Shown here one piece after another: positions 1 to 64,000 of a stretch of 64,000 bases of DNA (positions are counted from its first letter, which is position 1; every line of letters starts with the position of its first letter). The stretch comes from Anoplopoma fimbria. Its lineage: Eukaryota > Chordata > Actinopteri > Perciformes > Anoplopomatidae. The notes under the pieces were generated by a model. The model was not told the origin of the DNA. It was given only the letters and a program-made list of their open reading frames with translations, and ran no database searches. The position numbers and the translations under genes were made by a program. Where the stretch lies: NCBI RefSeq assembly GCF_027596085.1, contig NC_072454.1:26126323-26190322 (forward strand). Reading direction: 5' to 3'.

Positions 1-79
1 ATCCTAGAGTTCTCTCGACCATTACGCACAAATAAAAAGAAAAGAGAGGGGAGAGAAAAGTGCGGTTATTTGCACTTAC

Positions 80-260
80 ATGGAGTCCTGGCGTTGTTAA
101 ATTAATCCGTGGACAGGCAGAGAGCTGGTGTGAGTCCTGTCCTCAGGTCTGCTGACATGCACAAAAAGTTCCCCGCTGCGTCAGAAAGTCACAAAAAGGC
201 GTCAGACAGTCAGTTTCCTCTTCTTCTGCTGCTGCTGTCAGACATGAAGGCTGCGAGCTG
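80..260 (-). other. possible 5' noncoding exon of a divergent gene (pitx3 by synteny, inferred)
   Basis: Read on the minus strand, this segment ends at a consensus donor CTCCAT|GTAAGTG (GTAAGT at 79-74). It is followed at the window edge by AT-rich intron-like sequence. It has UTR character: a CAG/AGA-rich stretch and only a short reading frame starting ATGTCTGACAGC. In human, as I recall, PITX3 lies head-to-head with GBF1 a few kb away, so a pitx3 leader exon fits the position and direction. No pitx3 coding sequence is in the window, so the gene name is not asserted. The upstream boundary is a guess. Confidence 0.3.
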
Positions 261-354
261 TGAGGCTTGATCCCCATACAGAGTGGGGGGGGGCATGCTA
301 AATATTGTGTGTGACAGACAGGTCCACTGTAGGGACGGCCCCCTACTCTCTCTC

Positions 355-912
<558 letters not shown>

Positions 913-920
913 TACATGGG

Positions 921-921
<1 letters not shown>

Positions 922-971
<50 letters not shown>

Positions 972-980
972 ACACACACA
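922..980. repeat. (CA)n microsatellite
   Basis: CA dinucleotide run with one CC interruption near 970, only 12 bp after the (CT)n array. Together they form a compound CT/CA locus of about 620 bp. Confidence 0.98.
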
Positions 981-3106
981 ATGAGTGTAAACACACTCTC
1001 TCCCTCCTTCCCCATTGGCTCTCTGTCTACAGACACTCTCCTCTCTCCATCTCCTGCTCCCTGCAGCCTCCACCGTTCAGTCTTTATTTACTTGTAGGTT
1101 AGAACTGCAGACGGGACTTATGGCATCTTTCTTCTCATAGTTTTTCTTTTATTAATGTTATTTCATGAATGACTTTGATGGTAAAGCTATCTCTAGGCAA
1201 CACTCCGATTTAAGAAAATACTGAGGAGAAATGAAAGACAAGAAACAAACAAAGTTTCCTGTTTTTTAAATTTGACACTTATATTTGAAAGGTAGCAAAT
1301 GGATCGAGAAAAGGTTTAATATTCAGAAAAGATTTTCAGTTTCAACAATTGAAAGTTGAAGATCGCAGTTGAACATTCAACTGATGATTACTAAAAGCAG
1401 TAGAAATCATCCAAACCTAATGGATTATTTGAGCTGGATGGAAGCAGTGTAGAGTCACAGAGTGTCTTCACACAGGAGGCCTTTCAACCGGGCGTGCCGT
1501 CCATCTCTAGGTGCGTGTCCACAGGGGCATTTTTGGACTTGTGGTCACACCAATTCCCAGCACTTAACCAGAGACTGCTATTGGTGTCCTGTGTCTTTGA
1601 CCAGAGACTGCTGTTGGATTGTGTACTTTTATGCCTTAAATATTGTTTTATTTTAATTTACAATGTTAACGACGTGTTTCAAACTGCGCTCCCAAACTGA
1701 GAAGAATTAATTTCCCTATAACTGTATTTGAGATGGCAGTTTAGTACAAACATCATTTTGAGGAGATAGTGTTTCCCTGAAACAAGAAACCAATACACGT
1801 ATTTGTTTCTGTGCCTAAACATAACTAAGCATTGACCACGGTGCTGTCCCATCATAAGACAGCTTTCATTTTCAACAGTGATTTGGAACGGTTTTGTATG
1901 GAACAGACAAACGATGCCATCCAGTCAGTAAGACAATCACATCATTAGAAGTGTCGTAGAGCAGTTACAAACAATGTGTGTTGTCATTTTATTAAGAGGA
2001 CTTGCTGATTGTGATTTGGGCCTTTCTACAAGATAGACACAAGATGATGCAGGATCCAGCTTGATATACCGAATATGAGCTAAGATGCATTGATATTGTT
2101 CCGCCATAGGCCAAGTTTTAGTTTGGTGAAGGCCTTAATAAATACATTATTTCTTGGAGACACTCCTGCGGAATAGAGGAAGATTTTTTAATGTAGATAT
2201 CACTATAAACTAATATTAAGACAATTTCTTTTTGTATGACAAATGATTACCTTATTAAATATGCACTGATTTGCATACAAATTTGTGTTTCATTTTGTGA
2301 TATATTAGAGTCAAAGGATTTTACAGAGGAGATTTTGGATATGTCTTCTTTCACTTCATAAATCTGAAAATATTGTCAACAGCCATGAAATAAAATCTAT
2401 TTTCTCCATGTTTTTAGAAATAGAATGTTCTATGAATAAGTCTATGAATGATACATGATCAAACCCCTCTGTAAAATCCTTCTGAATATAGATAGGAATG
2501 AAAGTTTAAAGTTTGGTTTATGTAAAAGCTACATAAGTGGAGGTTTCTGGCTCAGAGTCTGAGAAAAAACTAATTTGTAGCAAACAGCCTTTAAAGATAT
2601 GTTTTGTAAAATTACATACATTTTGAAGAAAAATCCTGATTTTGCCTGGTGTGTTTTGACCTAATACTAATGTTGGGCAAAAGTGGAATAACAACGACTT
2701 ACACATAGTTTATAAAGTGCGCTACAAGATGAGTTTCACAGCTGTAATGCTGAATCGTGTCACATTGTTTATTACAATTCCACCTCAAGTTTATGAAAGA
2801 CTACAATGAGAGTTGCTTCAGCAGTCATAGGAATGATAGCGGAATACGAAAACAATGATACATCCTCCACACTACACTGAAGTGTTTAAGGCTTTAGGGG
2901 GAAATGATGTGGAGTTCTCACCCTTCTCCCCTTAACCTGTGCCTGCATCTCTAAACTGATAAGTCACTCATCCAAATTGTCCCTACAAATAAAAGAAAAC
3001 AACTTTATACGAGCAAGTTAAGTTTACTTGTGGTTACACAACATAACTGAAAAAATCCAGTTTTTGTATTCTCACAACTGCATGACTGTATTCAAACTTT
3101 TTCAGC
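981..3106. other. intergenic, AT-rich, no gene recognised
   Basis: Only short chance open frames are present, none with a recognisable product. An octamer-like ATTTGCAT lies near 2269. I see no RNA gene or repeat that I can name. Confidence 0.6.
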
Positions 3107-3522
3107 TACGTCGGTCTGTCAGTCCGCTGGTCCACCACTGTGGTCCAGACTAAAGTATCTCAACTATTATTAGATGGTTGCCATTACATTGTCCACAGGC
3201 ATGAGCATGGCAGATGGCTGTTGGGTGGATTGCCATTCAGTTTGGTGGACACATTTATCTTCCTTTCAGGATAATGGTAATAGCATCATCTGGTCAAAAG
3301 TTTCCATTTCTCCAATAAAAATGGTTTACCTGCAAAATGAATTACAATCCCTCCAGCCTCAATTGTACTTTGCTCTTAATGCTAATACTCAAACTTTAGC
3401 ATGCTAACACACTAAACTAAGATGGTTAACATTATCATTGTGAGCATGTTATCCTGCTGATGTTAGCTAACAGAACCATTGTATGCAGCCGTACAGAGCT
3501 TCTAGCATCGCTGTAGACTCTA
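3107..3522 (+). repeat. interspersed repeat, GCATGCTAACA-core family, copy 1
   Basis: Contains the segment TTTAGCATGCTAACACACT, then ACTAAGATGGTTAACATTAT, ATTGTGAGCATGTTA and CTGATGTTAGC. An inverted copy of the same blocks lies at about 45226-45552, which shows the segment is repeated within the window. The sequence resembles a dispersed repeat I recall from many teleost introns; its transposon class is not clear to me. The chance open frame at 3174-3407 lies inside the repeat. Confidence 0.7.
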
Positions 3523-4094
3523 TCTTTTTCAAAAGCTTAAAAATAATTATTTTTTAAAATATCTACATTTTCAACCCCTGACATTAAGGGGAAATATCTG
3601 TTGGATGCACATTAAAAGACTGTGCTTGTTTCTTATTTTGCCCTTTCATTTTTGTAAAAAGGAAAACTGGGACTTTTATTGTAAAGGCAATGGAAGTATA
3701 TGGTAGAAATGTTGGGAGAGACACTGTTTCAAAGAAAGCTCTGAAACACACTTATTTGAATAGTGTTTACACATTCTTAACACAGCTGTGGGCTTGGAGA
3801 TATAATGTTAGAGTAGACAATGCTAACAGTTGTCATCTTTCAATGACCTTTGCTAGTGATGCTGGAACTCTGAGGGTTTCAGAATCCACAGACAGAGAAG
3901 ATTAGGTATGAAAATGACTAAAAACACGAATGCAGGTATATTTGTTTTTAAACATGAAGAACATCTGAAACCTTTGATGAGAGTCGATTGAGCAGAGCTT
4001 TATAGTCGTCAACCCCCGGTCAGAGCTGGCTGAAGCCATGCTATAATTGGCCAGTCCGCGTTCTGGGTTCAAGGGCGGGACTTAGCAAAGGGTA
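3523..4094. other. intergenic, no gene recognised
   Basis: AT-rich sequence with one short chance open frame (3690-3905) without recognisable similarity. Nothing else is seen. Confidence 0.5.
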
Positions 4095-4385
4095 AATTAT
4101 CCTAGCATAGCATAAAGACTGACAACAGGGGGGAACATCTAGACTGAACCAGCATCTTTAAAGCTCTCTCTTTCTCTTTTGTTTAACGCTCTGAGGAAGA
4201 CTTGTGTAAAAATCAAAATTTATGGCAATAGCTGGAGGTGCATTTTGAGATTTATTTTCTTTTAGAAATAAAACAAGCATGTTTACAACATGGTAGCTTG
4301 AGAGGTGTTGTTAGGTGTATTTTAAGACATTTTGGCCTGAGCCAGATTAGCAGATTCCTCATCTATCCAGTCTAAAATAGGCTAA
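4095..4385. repeat. probable degenerate teleost interspersed repeat
   Basis: Includes TAGCATAGCATAAAGACTG followed by ACAACAGGGGGGAACATCTA. This strongly resembles a dispersed fish repeat I recall (AGCATAAAGACTGGAAACAGGGGGAAACAGCTAGC). Boundaries are approximate and the class is unknown. Confidence 0.45.
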
Positions 4386-6724
4386 TTCCTGCCTATAACT
4401 AAACAGGTAACATTAAAGATTAAATAACAAAAAAATAAAATAATGATCAACGTTAGAAGGAAGTGCATTGGGGGTACTTGCACACTTGACTTAGCTGGTT
4501 GTTTGCTACAGCCCTGGTATCATTCACACCAATAGAGTTTCAAAGTGTAAGGATCCATTTACTGAGCTCCAGGTTCCAGAGATAATTCTGAAATGCATTT
4601 TTCCTATAGACAGTTTTAAATGACTCCCATTTGGATCACTTCTGCAGCTTGGGTCTTGGCAGCTTTGCAGTTTTCTCTGAAATTTACTTTTAATTTCAGA
4701 GTCTACTGTGGATGAATTCAGCTATAACTTTGCAAGGCTTTGTTCCAATCTGGTTACAACACAAACCTTTAGGAAGCATAATGTTAGAACTTGTGATTAA
4801 CAAGCCTCAATTTATCACGTCCACATCTTTCAAACAAGAATATACGCGCCAAATATGACACAATCATTTTGAAACACAAGGCATATGACATTGTCTATGT
4901 GTGTATGTTTCATAAATACCAAAATGCTGATTCTTTGTTTTCTTACCAGACAACAGGACAGATTTATAAAACTACACTACAAGGCAAAGCAGACACACAG
5001 TATGACATAAGCATCACTCACTGAAGCATAGGACCTTCATCTGGAGCCTGGCAAAGTGGCGTAAATGTATCATTTTGGTGTTTTGTCTTAAGGACTTTAG
5101 ATAAGTGAGATGGTCAGAATAAATAAAATGTCATTGCTCTTATTATTTGGTGTCTGTAATTAATAATGAGCAGACCCAGGTCAAAGACACTAGCTCACAT
5201 AAATATTTTCAGTTTGGATGAAAGAAATGTAATCAACAGAAATCCAGCTGTTCCATATGCAGCTGAACAGGGACAGGGATGTGGTGGAACAAATGAGGAT
5301 ATGCAACACAACTTTGTGGTTATTAAAGAGGATTTATTATAAAGATACTGTTTCTTTGATGACTAAAGCTGGTTCTTTAGGCACTGACAATTAAATCAAT
5401 CTGAGACCATATGTTTGTTTAAACATTGTAAAAATCTATATACATGTGCATGACAAACAGAGTAAAGATAGTTGTTATTGCCTCCGAGGTGCAGACGTTC
5501 TGTATCTACTACTGTTGAAAATGTCATGAATATATATTTGCTGTTGAAATGTTGCAATTACAAATCCCACAGGTGATCAAACACTTTGCAAAGAGCAAAC
5601 ACAGGTCTGACACACAGACATTCTACATGCTTTAAACACAGAGCAGTACTTTGTGTGTACATGTTGAGCAAATAACTGCTTTTGATTCCACAGAGAGATA
5701 AGAGATTGTAGGATCTAAGCAGTACATGGAGACCTCCTCCAAATATAAAGGCCACACATACATACATTGTTTTGTGAAAGATTGTGAGGAGTTGTTAGAT
5801 TGGTACATTCCCTGAAATCCTGTATATACTTGCATGACAGTAAATTCTTGTTTAATATTGAAACGACATAACAGAGCATACCAACGAAGCAATAAACATA
5901 GGATTAAACAAAGAACTTAAATTCCAAGGCATATACTGCAACCTCAGCATGCAAACACAAATACAAAGTAGACATAATCCCTGTAGTCCAGTATTAATGT
6001 AACTTTACCTCATAAAATTTGCAACGAAAGCTTTTTTTCATGTATCGCACCCTTACAGGTGTCCTCTTTCACAGTGTTCATGAGCAATCTGAAAGGAAAA
6101 TCTTGGAACCGGGAAATTCTAAATGGCTGACATTCGGCCAAGTGACAGTAGTTTGTTCTTGTTGCAATTGGTGTGAGGTTGACCCAAATTTTAGGCAAAA
6201 TGCCTAGACTAATATCCATCATTCCACCCAATAAGCAAAACGGAGCCTGAAAAAACAACATCAACAGAAACAGGGGGGAGAAATACTTCAGTCAGTACTG
6301 GTGTTACTGGAGAACCAAAAAGCATCAAAGAGCAGTATGTAAACCTTTCAGAGGCTAAACACACACAATACCATCCATTGGTTTTATAGTCTTAATGTGG
6401 ATATAGTATAGTATTTCTTTAATAATACAAGCATTATACTTACCCTATACATATAATAATCTAAATTTGATTATTTGACATTTGAATTATTTTATGTTTC
6501 TCAAATTTAAAACAAATAATTTGTCGATTTTGAAAATAAAATGCTTTCTTTTGGTCTTTACTTGGTCAGAGTGCTCTCAACCACTCTTAACATTTTCTCT
6601 AGCGTAAAAGGATGCAAAAAAAGAAAACATTGTTGAATTTCAGAAATCAATGGTTACTAACAAAATAAGAACAAATCGTGAATGCAAACAAAAACAAGAG
6701 GAAATGTGTTCTTAAATTGATTCC
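4386..6724. other. intergenic, AT-rich, no gene recognised
   Basis: Short open frames on both strands (for example 5632-5892 minus and 6010-6264 minus) show no recognisable motif and no coding character. No clear repeats are seen. Confidence 0.5.
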
Positions 6725-6900
6725 TGCGTGAGGCCCAATCTGTCATAAGGACAGTCCTGGAGAGGACATCAGTTCATGACAAGGCTGACACATTTACGCT
6801 CACATTCACACCTACAGGAAATTTGAGAATCAACAATTAACCTATTTATTCTAACCTGCATGTCTCTGGGTAAAGAAGCTGGAGGTACTGGAGAAAATTT
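6725..6900. repeat. probable teleost interspersed repeat fragment
   Basis: Blocks such as GTCCTGGAGAGGACATCAGT, TCACATTCACACCTACAGGA and CTAACCTGCATGTCTCTGGG match, from memory, a dispersed repeat frequent in fish noncoding DNA. The copy is degenerate and its ends are unclear. Confidence 0.5.
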
Positions 6901-7394
6901 ACTTGGATACATTTTGTATAATTCAACGTTAAGCTTCAATTTATTTCAGCATGCATACACATTAGAGTGAAGAAATGGCTTTCAAAGAAAAAATATGGGA
7001 GAGGTTCCCAAAAAGTCAACAAACATCCTTGTAACAAAAGTATGAGGCTGAGCAAAAAATAAGAAATCCTCTGTCTTCTCAACTCAATGCAGAGCAAAAG
7101 GGGACAGTTTTAGAAAGGTAAATCCTCCTCCTCAACAATCTGGGAATGTGTCATGTTTGTCAGGTTACTAGTGTCAAATCATCTGTTGCCACATAGAGTT
7201 GTTTTATTTGGTTTGGTAACTCAGGTGAACAAGACATCTAATGTTTCACTTCGGCAGCCAGTGTATAGTCCTATATCCAGTGTGTGCAAGGTTATGTAAA
7301 CTAGTTCTTTTCTCAATAAATTGATAAATTGTTTGATCTGGTGACTTTCTAGGTTCAGTTAAACACTTCTATAACCTGAGGTGATGCAAGTGAT

Positions 7395-7570
7395 GCTGAT
7401 GACCAGTCCAAAACCCAAATATATTCAGTTTACCGCAGTATTAGTTCTACACAAGACGAAAAAAAGCAGACATGTTTTACAATGGAGAATCCTTAACTAA
7501 AGAATGTTTGTTATTTTTACTTGAAATTGACATAAATCAATTACCAAAATAGCTGACTGACTAACATCAA
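7395..7570. repeat. degenerate interspersed repeat fragment
   Basis: Shares the CAGTCCAAAACC(C)AAA block with the segment near 20780 and ends in a CAATTACCAAAATAGCTGAC motif. The order resembles a dispersed teleost repeat I recall that carries AATCGATTA blocks. Strongly diverged. Confidence 0.35.
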
Positions 7571-7799
7571 TTGGAGAAAAATCCATCATCCACTCCTTGC
7601 ACCCGTTTTGCCCAACCCCTATGCTGTGTGTCAAGAATTAACCTCCACGCTCAGAAACCTATTGGGAGGAATGTTCATGTTACCACTCCTCTAGATGTTC
7701 AATAGCAACCAGTGTAGATGCAGCATAAACTGATACAATCTAATTGCATTCTGTACATTTTTTATTTGTATTCTTATTTTTTATTTTATTCTATTTTTA

Positions 7800-7905
7800 T
7801 TTTATTGTATAATATGTGTATTTATTATCTGTTTCTGTGTAGTTGAGCTGCTGCAACACTTGAATTTCCCCCATGGGGATCAATAAAGGAATATAATAAT
7901 AATTC
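7800..7905 (+). repeat. LINE 3'-tail-like fragment
   Basis: The order GAGCTGCTGCAACACTTGAA, TTTCCCCCATGGGGATCAAT, AAAGGAATATAATAATAAT resembles the 3' end of fish LINEs, which often end in GGGGATCAATAAA followed by a short tandem tail. No reverse-transcriptase coding sequence is attached, so this is at most a 5'-truncated copy. Confidence 0.45.
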
Positions 7906-8049
7906 ATTTGCTCTCTACATACAATACAAAATATTGTCCATACAATGAACAATATTGACCCCAAAAAAGAGTCACTCATGTCGTTGTAGGATGACTGAAG
8001 CCACTGACACTCAGCTGAAGGCCTAAACACACTGAGTCCAGCTGTCAGT

Positions 8050-8784
8050 GAGACTGCTCTCCATGAGCTGCTTTCGTCATCAGCCCGGCGCAACCAACCC
8101 TGCTACCTTTGTCCCGCCCACATGTTTCTGTAACACAAGCGATATGTTCCTTTCGAGTAATCCCTAATAGTCTATATGATTACACAATTGCACAAACGCT
8201 AACACGGCCTTACACTGTGATTGCTGACATGTCTTTGCATTCTAAAGTGCTATATTAGGCGTAAAGCGAGGGGGTTGTGTAGCCTGTCAATCACAGCTCC
8301 GTCATCAGGCTAGGTTGAGACTGCAGAGCTTTTCCACGTCAGTGTGTTTACCAAGAGCAGGCTGACAGCTGAGCAAGGTGTTCACTTATCCACGTATGGG
8401 CAGTCTATAGAACAGTGAACACATAAGAGGGTTTGGAGATATTAAGTTATCACGCAGTGGGATGTCCGATCTGTTCAGTGGGTCCTGTCATCGTAGTGAG
8501 CTGAACTTTGGTCTTCTTCATTCACTGTTGGCCGGCTAGCCTGCTAGCTTGCCTAACTAGGCTAGCATTAGCAACAGCAGGACTCCATCTTCTGAACACC
8601 AGCCACACACAGGTAATACAGTTGTTTCTGGAGAATCAGAAGAGCCTACTTGTATATTTGCCTACAGGCGGTTGTTGTTTTCAGTCAAGGAGGTAAATGA
8701 CTGTTGTCTGAGAGGCAAACACGGAAGACCCTCTGCTCACAGCTAACACGCTAGCTAAGCGTTTAGCTGAGAGGCTTCTGGCAG
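8050..8784 (+). promoter_or_regulatory. gbf1: probable gbf1 promoter and noncoding first-exon region
   Basis: The first coding exon starts at an acceptor only nine bases before the ATG, so a noncoding exon must lie upstream. This stretch is less AT-rich than its surroundings. It contains a GC-box-like CCCGCCC (about 8112-8118), several CGTCA half sites (for example near 8335) and GCTAGC clusters. Possible first-exon donors are CACACACAG|GTAATA at 8612, AAGGAG|GTAAAT near 8691 and CTGGCAG|GTAATG at 8784. I cannot fix the transcription start or choose the donor from sequence alone. Confidence 0.4.
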
Positions 8785-8933
8785 GTAATGTATGCAACCC
8801 TAGAGCAACGTATTAACTATTCACTCCGCTGATAGATATGAATATAATAACGTCAGTAGTCGTGTATCTTCGTAGTCTGTTGTGTTTGTCCCACAGCACT
8901 CAGCAGTCTGTCAAGCTCGTAGTTTGGTGGAGA

Positions 8934-9008
8934 GCTAGCCTGTTAGCTAGCCTGTTAGCTTAGCCTGTTAGCTAGCCTGTTAGCTTAGCCTGTTAGCTTA
9001 GCCTGTGA
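8934..9008. repeat. TTAGC-rich minisatellite
   Basis: Irregular tandem repetition of TTAGCTAGCCTG and TTAGCTTAGCCTG units (12-13 bp), about six copies. It sits just downstream of the probable first exon of gbf1. Related GCTAGC words are scattered from 8536 to 8757. Confidence 0.85.
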
Positions 9009-11497
9009 GCAGACGCCACTGACTTGACCAGCTAGGTTAGTTAATCTAATCAACCAGCTAGGCAGCGAGCATCATTCTAGCTCACCTGACACTTAACTTA
9101 CTTAACTGTACCAATGTAGTTTGTTTTCTGACTGTATTTCGTTGCACTTATAGAACATGTACAGAGAGTTGAAATGTAACTATGTAGCTCTGGTATCTCT
9201 AAACAGTAAAAGGCACAATGTTGTCCTATTCAGCTGGTTGTAAGCATTGACATCTAAAGGAGGGAAGGACCTCTTGAGTTCACTCAACCATGTGTTCGTT
9301 ATATAGCCTGTACTGCAAACTGTTCCATAAACCCTTCAAATCTGTGATGTGACGTGACTATGCCTAGAAGCAGGAGGCCGGTTGGCCCCTGACCTGTCAT
9401 TCACATGTAGTATAAACTTATGATCTGGAGGGGAGACATAAACAGTTGAGATTATTTTATGTACAGTTTGAATGAGTAGAAGGTGTTTATCGGAAAACAT
9501 TTTGAGAATGAGCATACAACACAATGGTGTTCCCATTCCACAGGAACCCTGCAGAACCTGCTCATTTGTTCCTACTACAGAGTAGCTATAGTGAGACAGC
9601 ACGCAGTGACTGTATGTTAATACTAATTAAATGATGATTTTTTTTTCTCAACGGGAGGTGTTTTTTGTTATATTGTCAAAAAATACATTTAAACAATTAA
9701 AGGTAAACTGTTTTTTTTCAGGCAGTTTTTTCTAATGCAAAGCCATTTAGGCTTGTCAAACATTTTACCTTACCTCACTTTCACTAGGTCTACTGTGACT
9801 GCTGTGTCGATGTTTACTGTATTATTTTAGAAAATATAATATCAGACTAAGACTCAATACCACTGATTCACACTGGAAGTGGTGGTTTGAAAAACTGAAT
9901 CGCTAGATAAGATTCATATATATCATAGTCTTATCAGCTATAAGCCTATCACTACGTCTCCACGTCCAGACCTCCATCTGTCAAACCTCCATCCTCTTAG
10001 TATTTTGAATAGGCTGCTTACCATGAATTTAAAAGAAAGTGGCCTCTGCCACCTAGTCTCTACATTCCTAAATCCTCCTGTAAAGTAAGAGTATTATCTG
10101 GCATGGCTTTTCCGACACAAGGAAAAAGGTTAATCCAACCATTTTGAGGTGTACTGCTTGTCAAATATGAACAGAATGTCATTTTGATTCTGTTTGGTTA
10201 TCCTTATTGGTTTTGGGCATTTTCAAGGTACACATGGACATTTGCTGTTTGTTGTTCGATTCTATATTCAATTGAGGTTGATAGTTCTTAGTTTGACTTT
10301 AAGCTTGACTTAATTTTGTGTACTTCTTGCAGATTTTCATAGAATATTAAATCTAAATGATTGCTTATCCATAGCTTAAAATGTTTTCCAATGTAGACAC
10401 ATGACTTGATGTGCCTAGACAAATATGTTTGGCATGAGAAACATTATCATAGAGTTTTACTTGATACATTGGTCTGAAGTACATTATTTATGGTAGCCAG
10501 CCAGTCTCTCTTGTAAATTCTGTATTTTCGTATAACCTAGTTAAGTTCCCCATATGTTTTACATACCAGATGTGGGTGTATGGTTGACTCAAACGTTTTT
10601 GTGTTTCATTATTGATTTTGTTTATTTATTGGTTGGATAACTGATCAACGCACCCACTCATGCACTCTCAAAGATTTAGATTATCTACCCCAGAGTGATG
10701 TTTGCTAGAATTTTGATTTCTATAATGGATAATGCAAGTTCTAAATAAAATGAATTTTCTGGAAATAGTCTAGGGCTAAACGTGTTTTAGAAATATTTAA
10801 GAATAAAAACTGACTGACTGACATTGGAAAACAAAAGAAGGTGTTTCTTATGTTTGTCACATGTAAAGATAAGATCATGTTCTTTGAGACAAGTAGTAGT
10901 AATGATTTGGTGTTTATTTACCTCACACCTAACATCACTGGAATGTAAATGCTTCTGAAGCATCAATCCACTCAATCCAAACGGACTCTGAGCTCAGTTA
11001 CACTGTCCTCCGAACCAGCTGTCCTATCAGAATCACATCTTCTGAGAAGCTGACTTTTTTTTTTTTTTTTTTTTTTTTTACCAGGGGGAAATTCAATGCA
11101 GAAAAATATTTTTTAAGTAGTAGAAATGGTATTCTTCCTATTTGGTGAATCATCCCTTTTCCCCCCGTGTGCCCACTGTAGCTCTTATTATGCCCATAGC
11201 TAAACTGGGGGCCTTGATTCGTCATTATAGATGTATTACCAACGTATAGACTGAGAGCCATTTTAATGCTTCAGTTATAACAAACGGAATGAGTGATGAG
11301 TGATGGAAATTAAAAGACAATAATAAAACAATGCATTTTCTGTACTTGAGTGGTTATGTTGTGATTTGACTCAAATATAATCTGTTAGACATGATAACTA
11401 TGAATCATGACATCTTGACTGTACAGTTATATAGAGGGACTATAAGTTATGTAGGTTTCTGCCAAAACCAACGATCTCCTCCTCTGTTTTCTCTCAG
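9009..11497 (+). other. gbf1 intron 1 (3' part)
   Basis: No gene or named repeat is recognised apart from a T25 tract at 11055-11079. The run ends in the polypyrimidine tract and acceptor of exon 2. The minus-strand open frames here are short and featureless. Confidence 0.6.
11055..11079. repeat. poly(T) tract
   Basis: Twenty-five consecutive T. It could be the tail of a minus-strand retroposed copy, but no recognisable body is attached. Confidence 0.9.

Positions 11498-64000
<52,503 letters not shown>

Overview
The window is vertebrate DNA, almost certainly from a ray-finned (percomorph-like) fish. Coding density is very low, and dinucleotide microsatellites are long and frequent. Several interspersed repeats look like families common in teleost genomes, and there is a Tc1-type transposon. 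The only protein-coding gene I can support is the 5' part of gbf1, on the + strand. It encodes the large Arf guanine-nucleotide exchange factor of the Golgi.

Layout: 1-~8,000 is intergenic. At the left edge a possible minus-strand 5' noncoding exon ends in a strong splice donor. By the gene order I recall from human (PITX3 head-to-head with GBF1) it could belong to pitx3; this is inference. Directly upstream of it, in its own orientation, is a ~550 bp (CT)n tract. About 8,050-8,800 is the likely gbf1 promoter and noncoding first exon. Seven coding exons follow: 11498-11602, 14813-14879, 46767-46898, 55129-55247, 58917-59025, 59847-59907 and 62334-62388. All have GT-AG borders and compatible phases. 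Joined, they give 213 residues without a stop, matching the N-terminal DCB region of GBF1. The HUS, Sec7 and HDS domains lie beyond the right edge.

Intron 3 is very large (31.9 kb). The introns carry (CA)n, (TG)n, (TA)n and (CT)n arrays and five copies of a repeat ending in tandem GAATT units. They also carry a tRNA-derived SINE, a MITE-like element, two copies of a repeat with a GCATGCTAACA core, and several nested insertions. A full-length but frameshifted Tc1-like element lies in intron 5, inside a (CA)n(TA)n microsatellite.

I found no novel multi-gene system. The most useful leads are a 36-nt in-frame microexon candidate in intron 8, a phase-matched 174-nt cassette-exon candidate in intron 3, a perfect 26-bp palindrome, a 22-bp-arm hairpin, and a complementary (CA)n/(TG)n pair within one intron.
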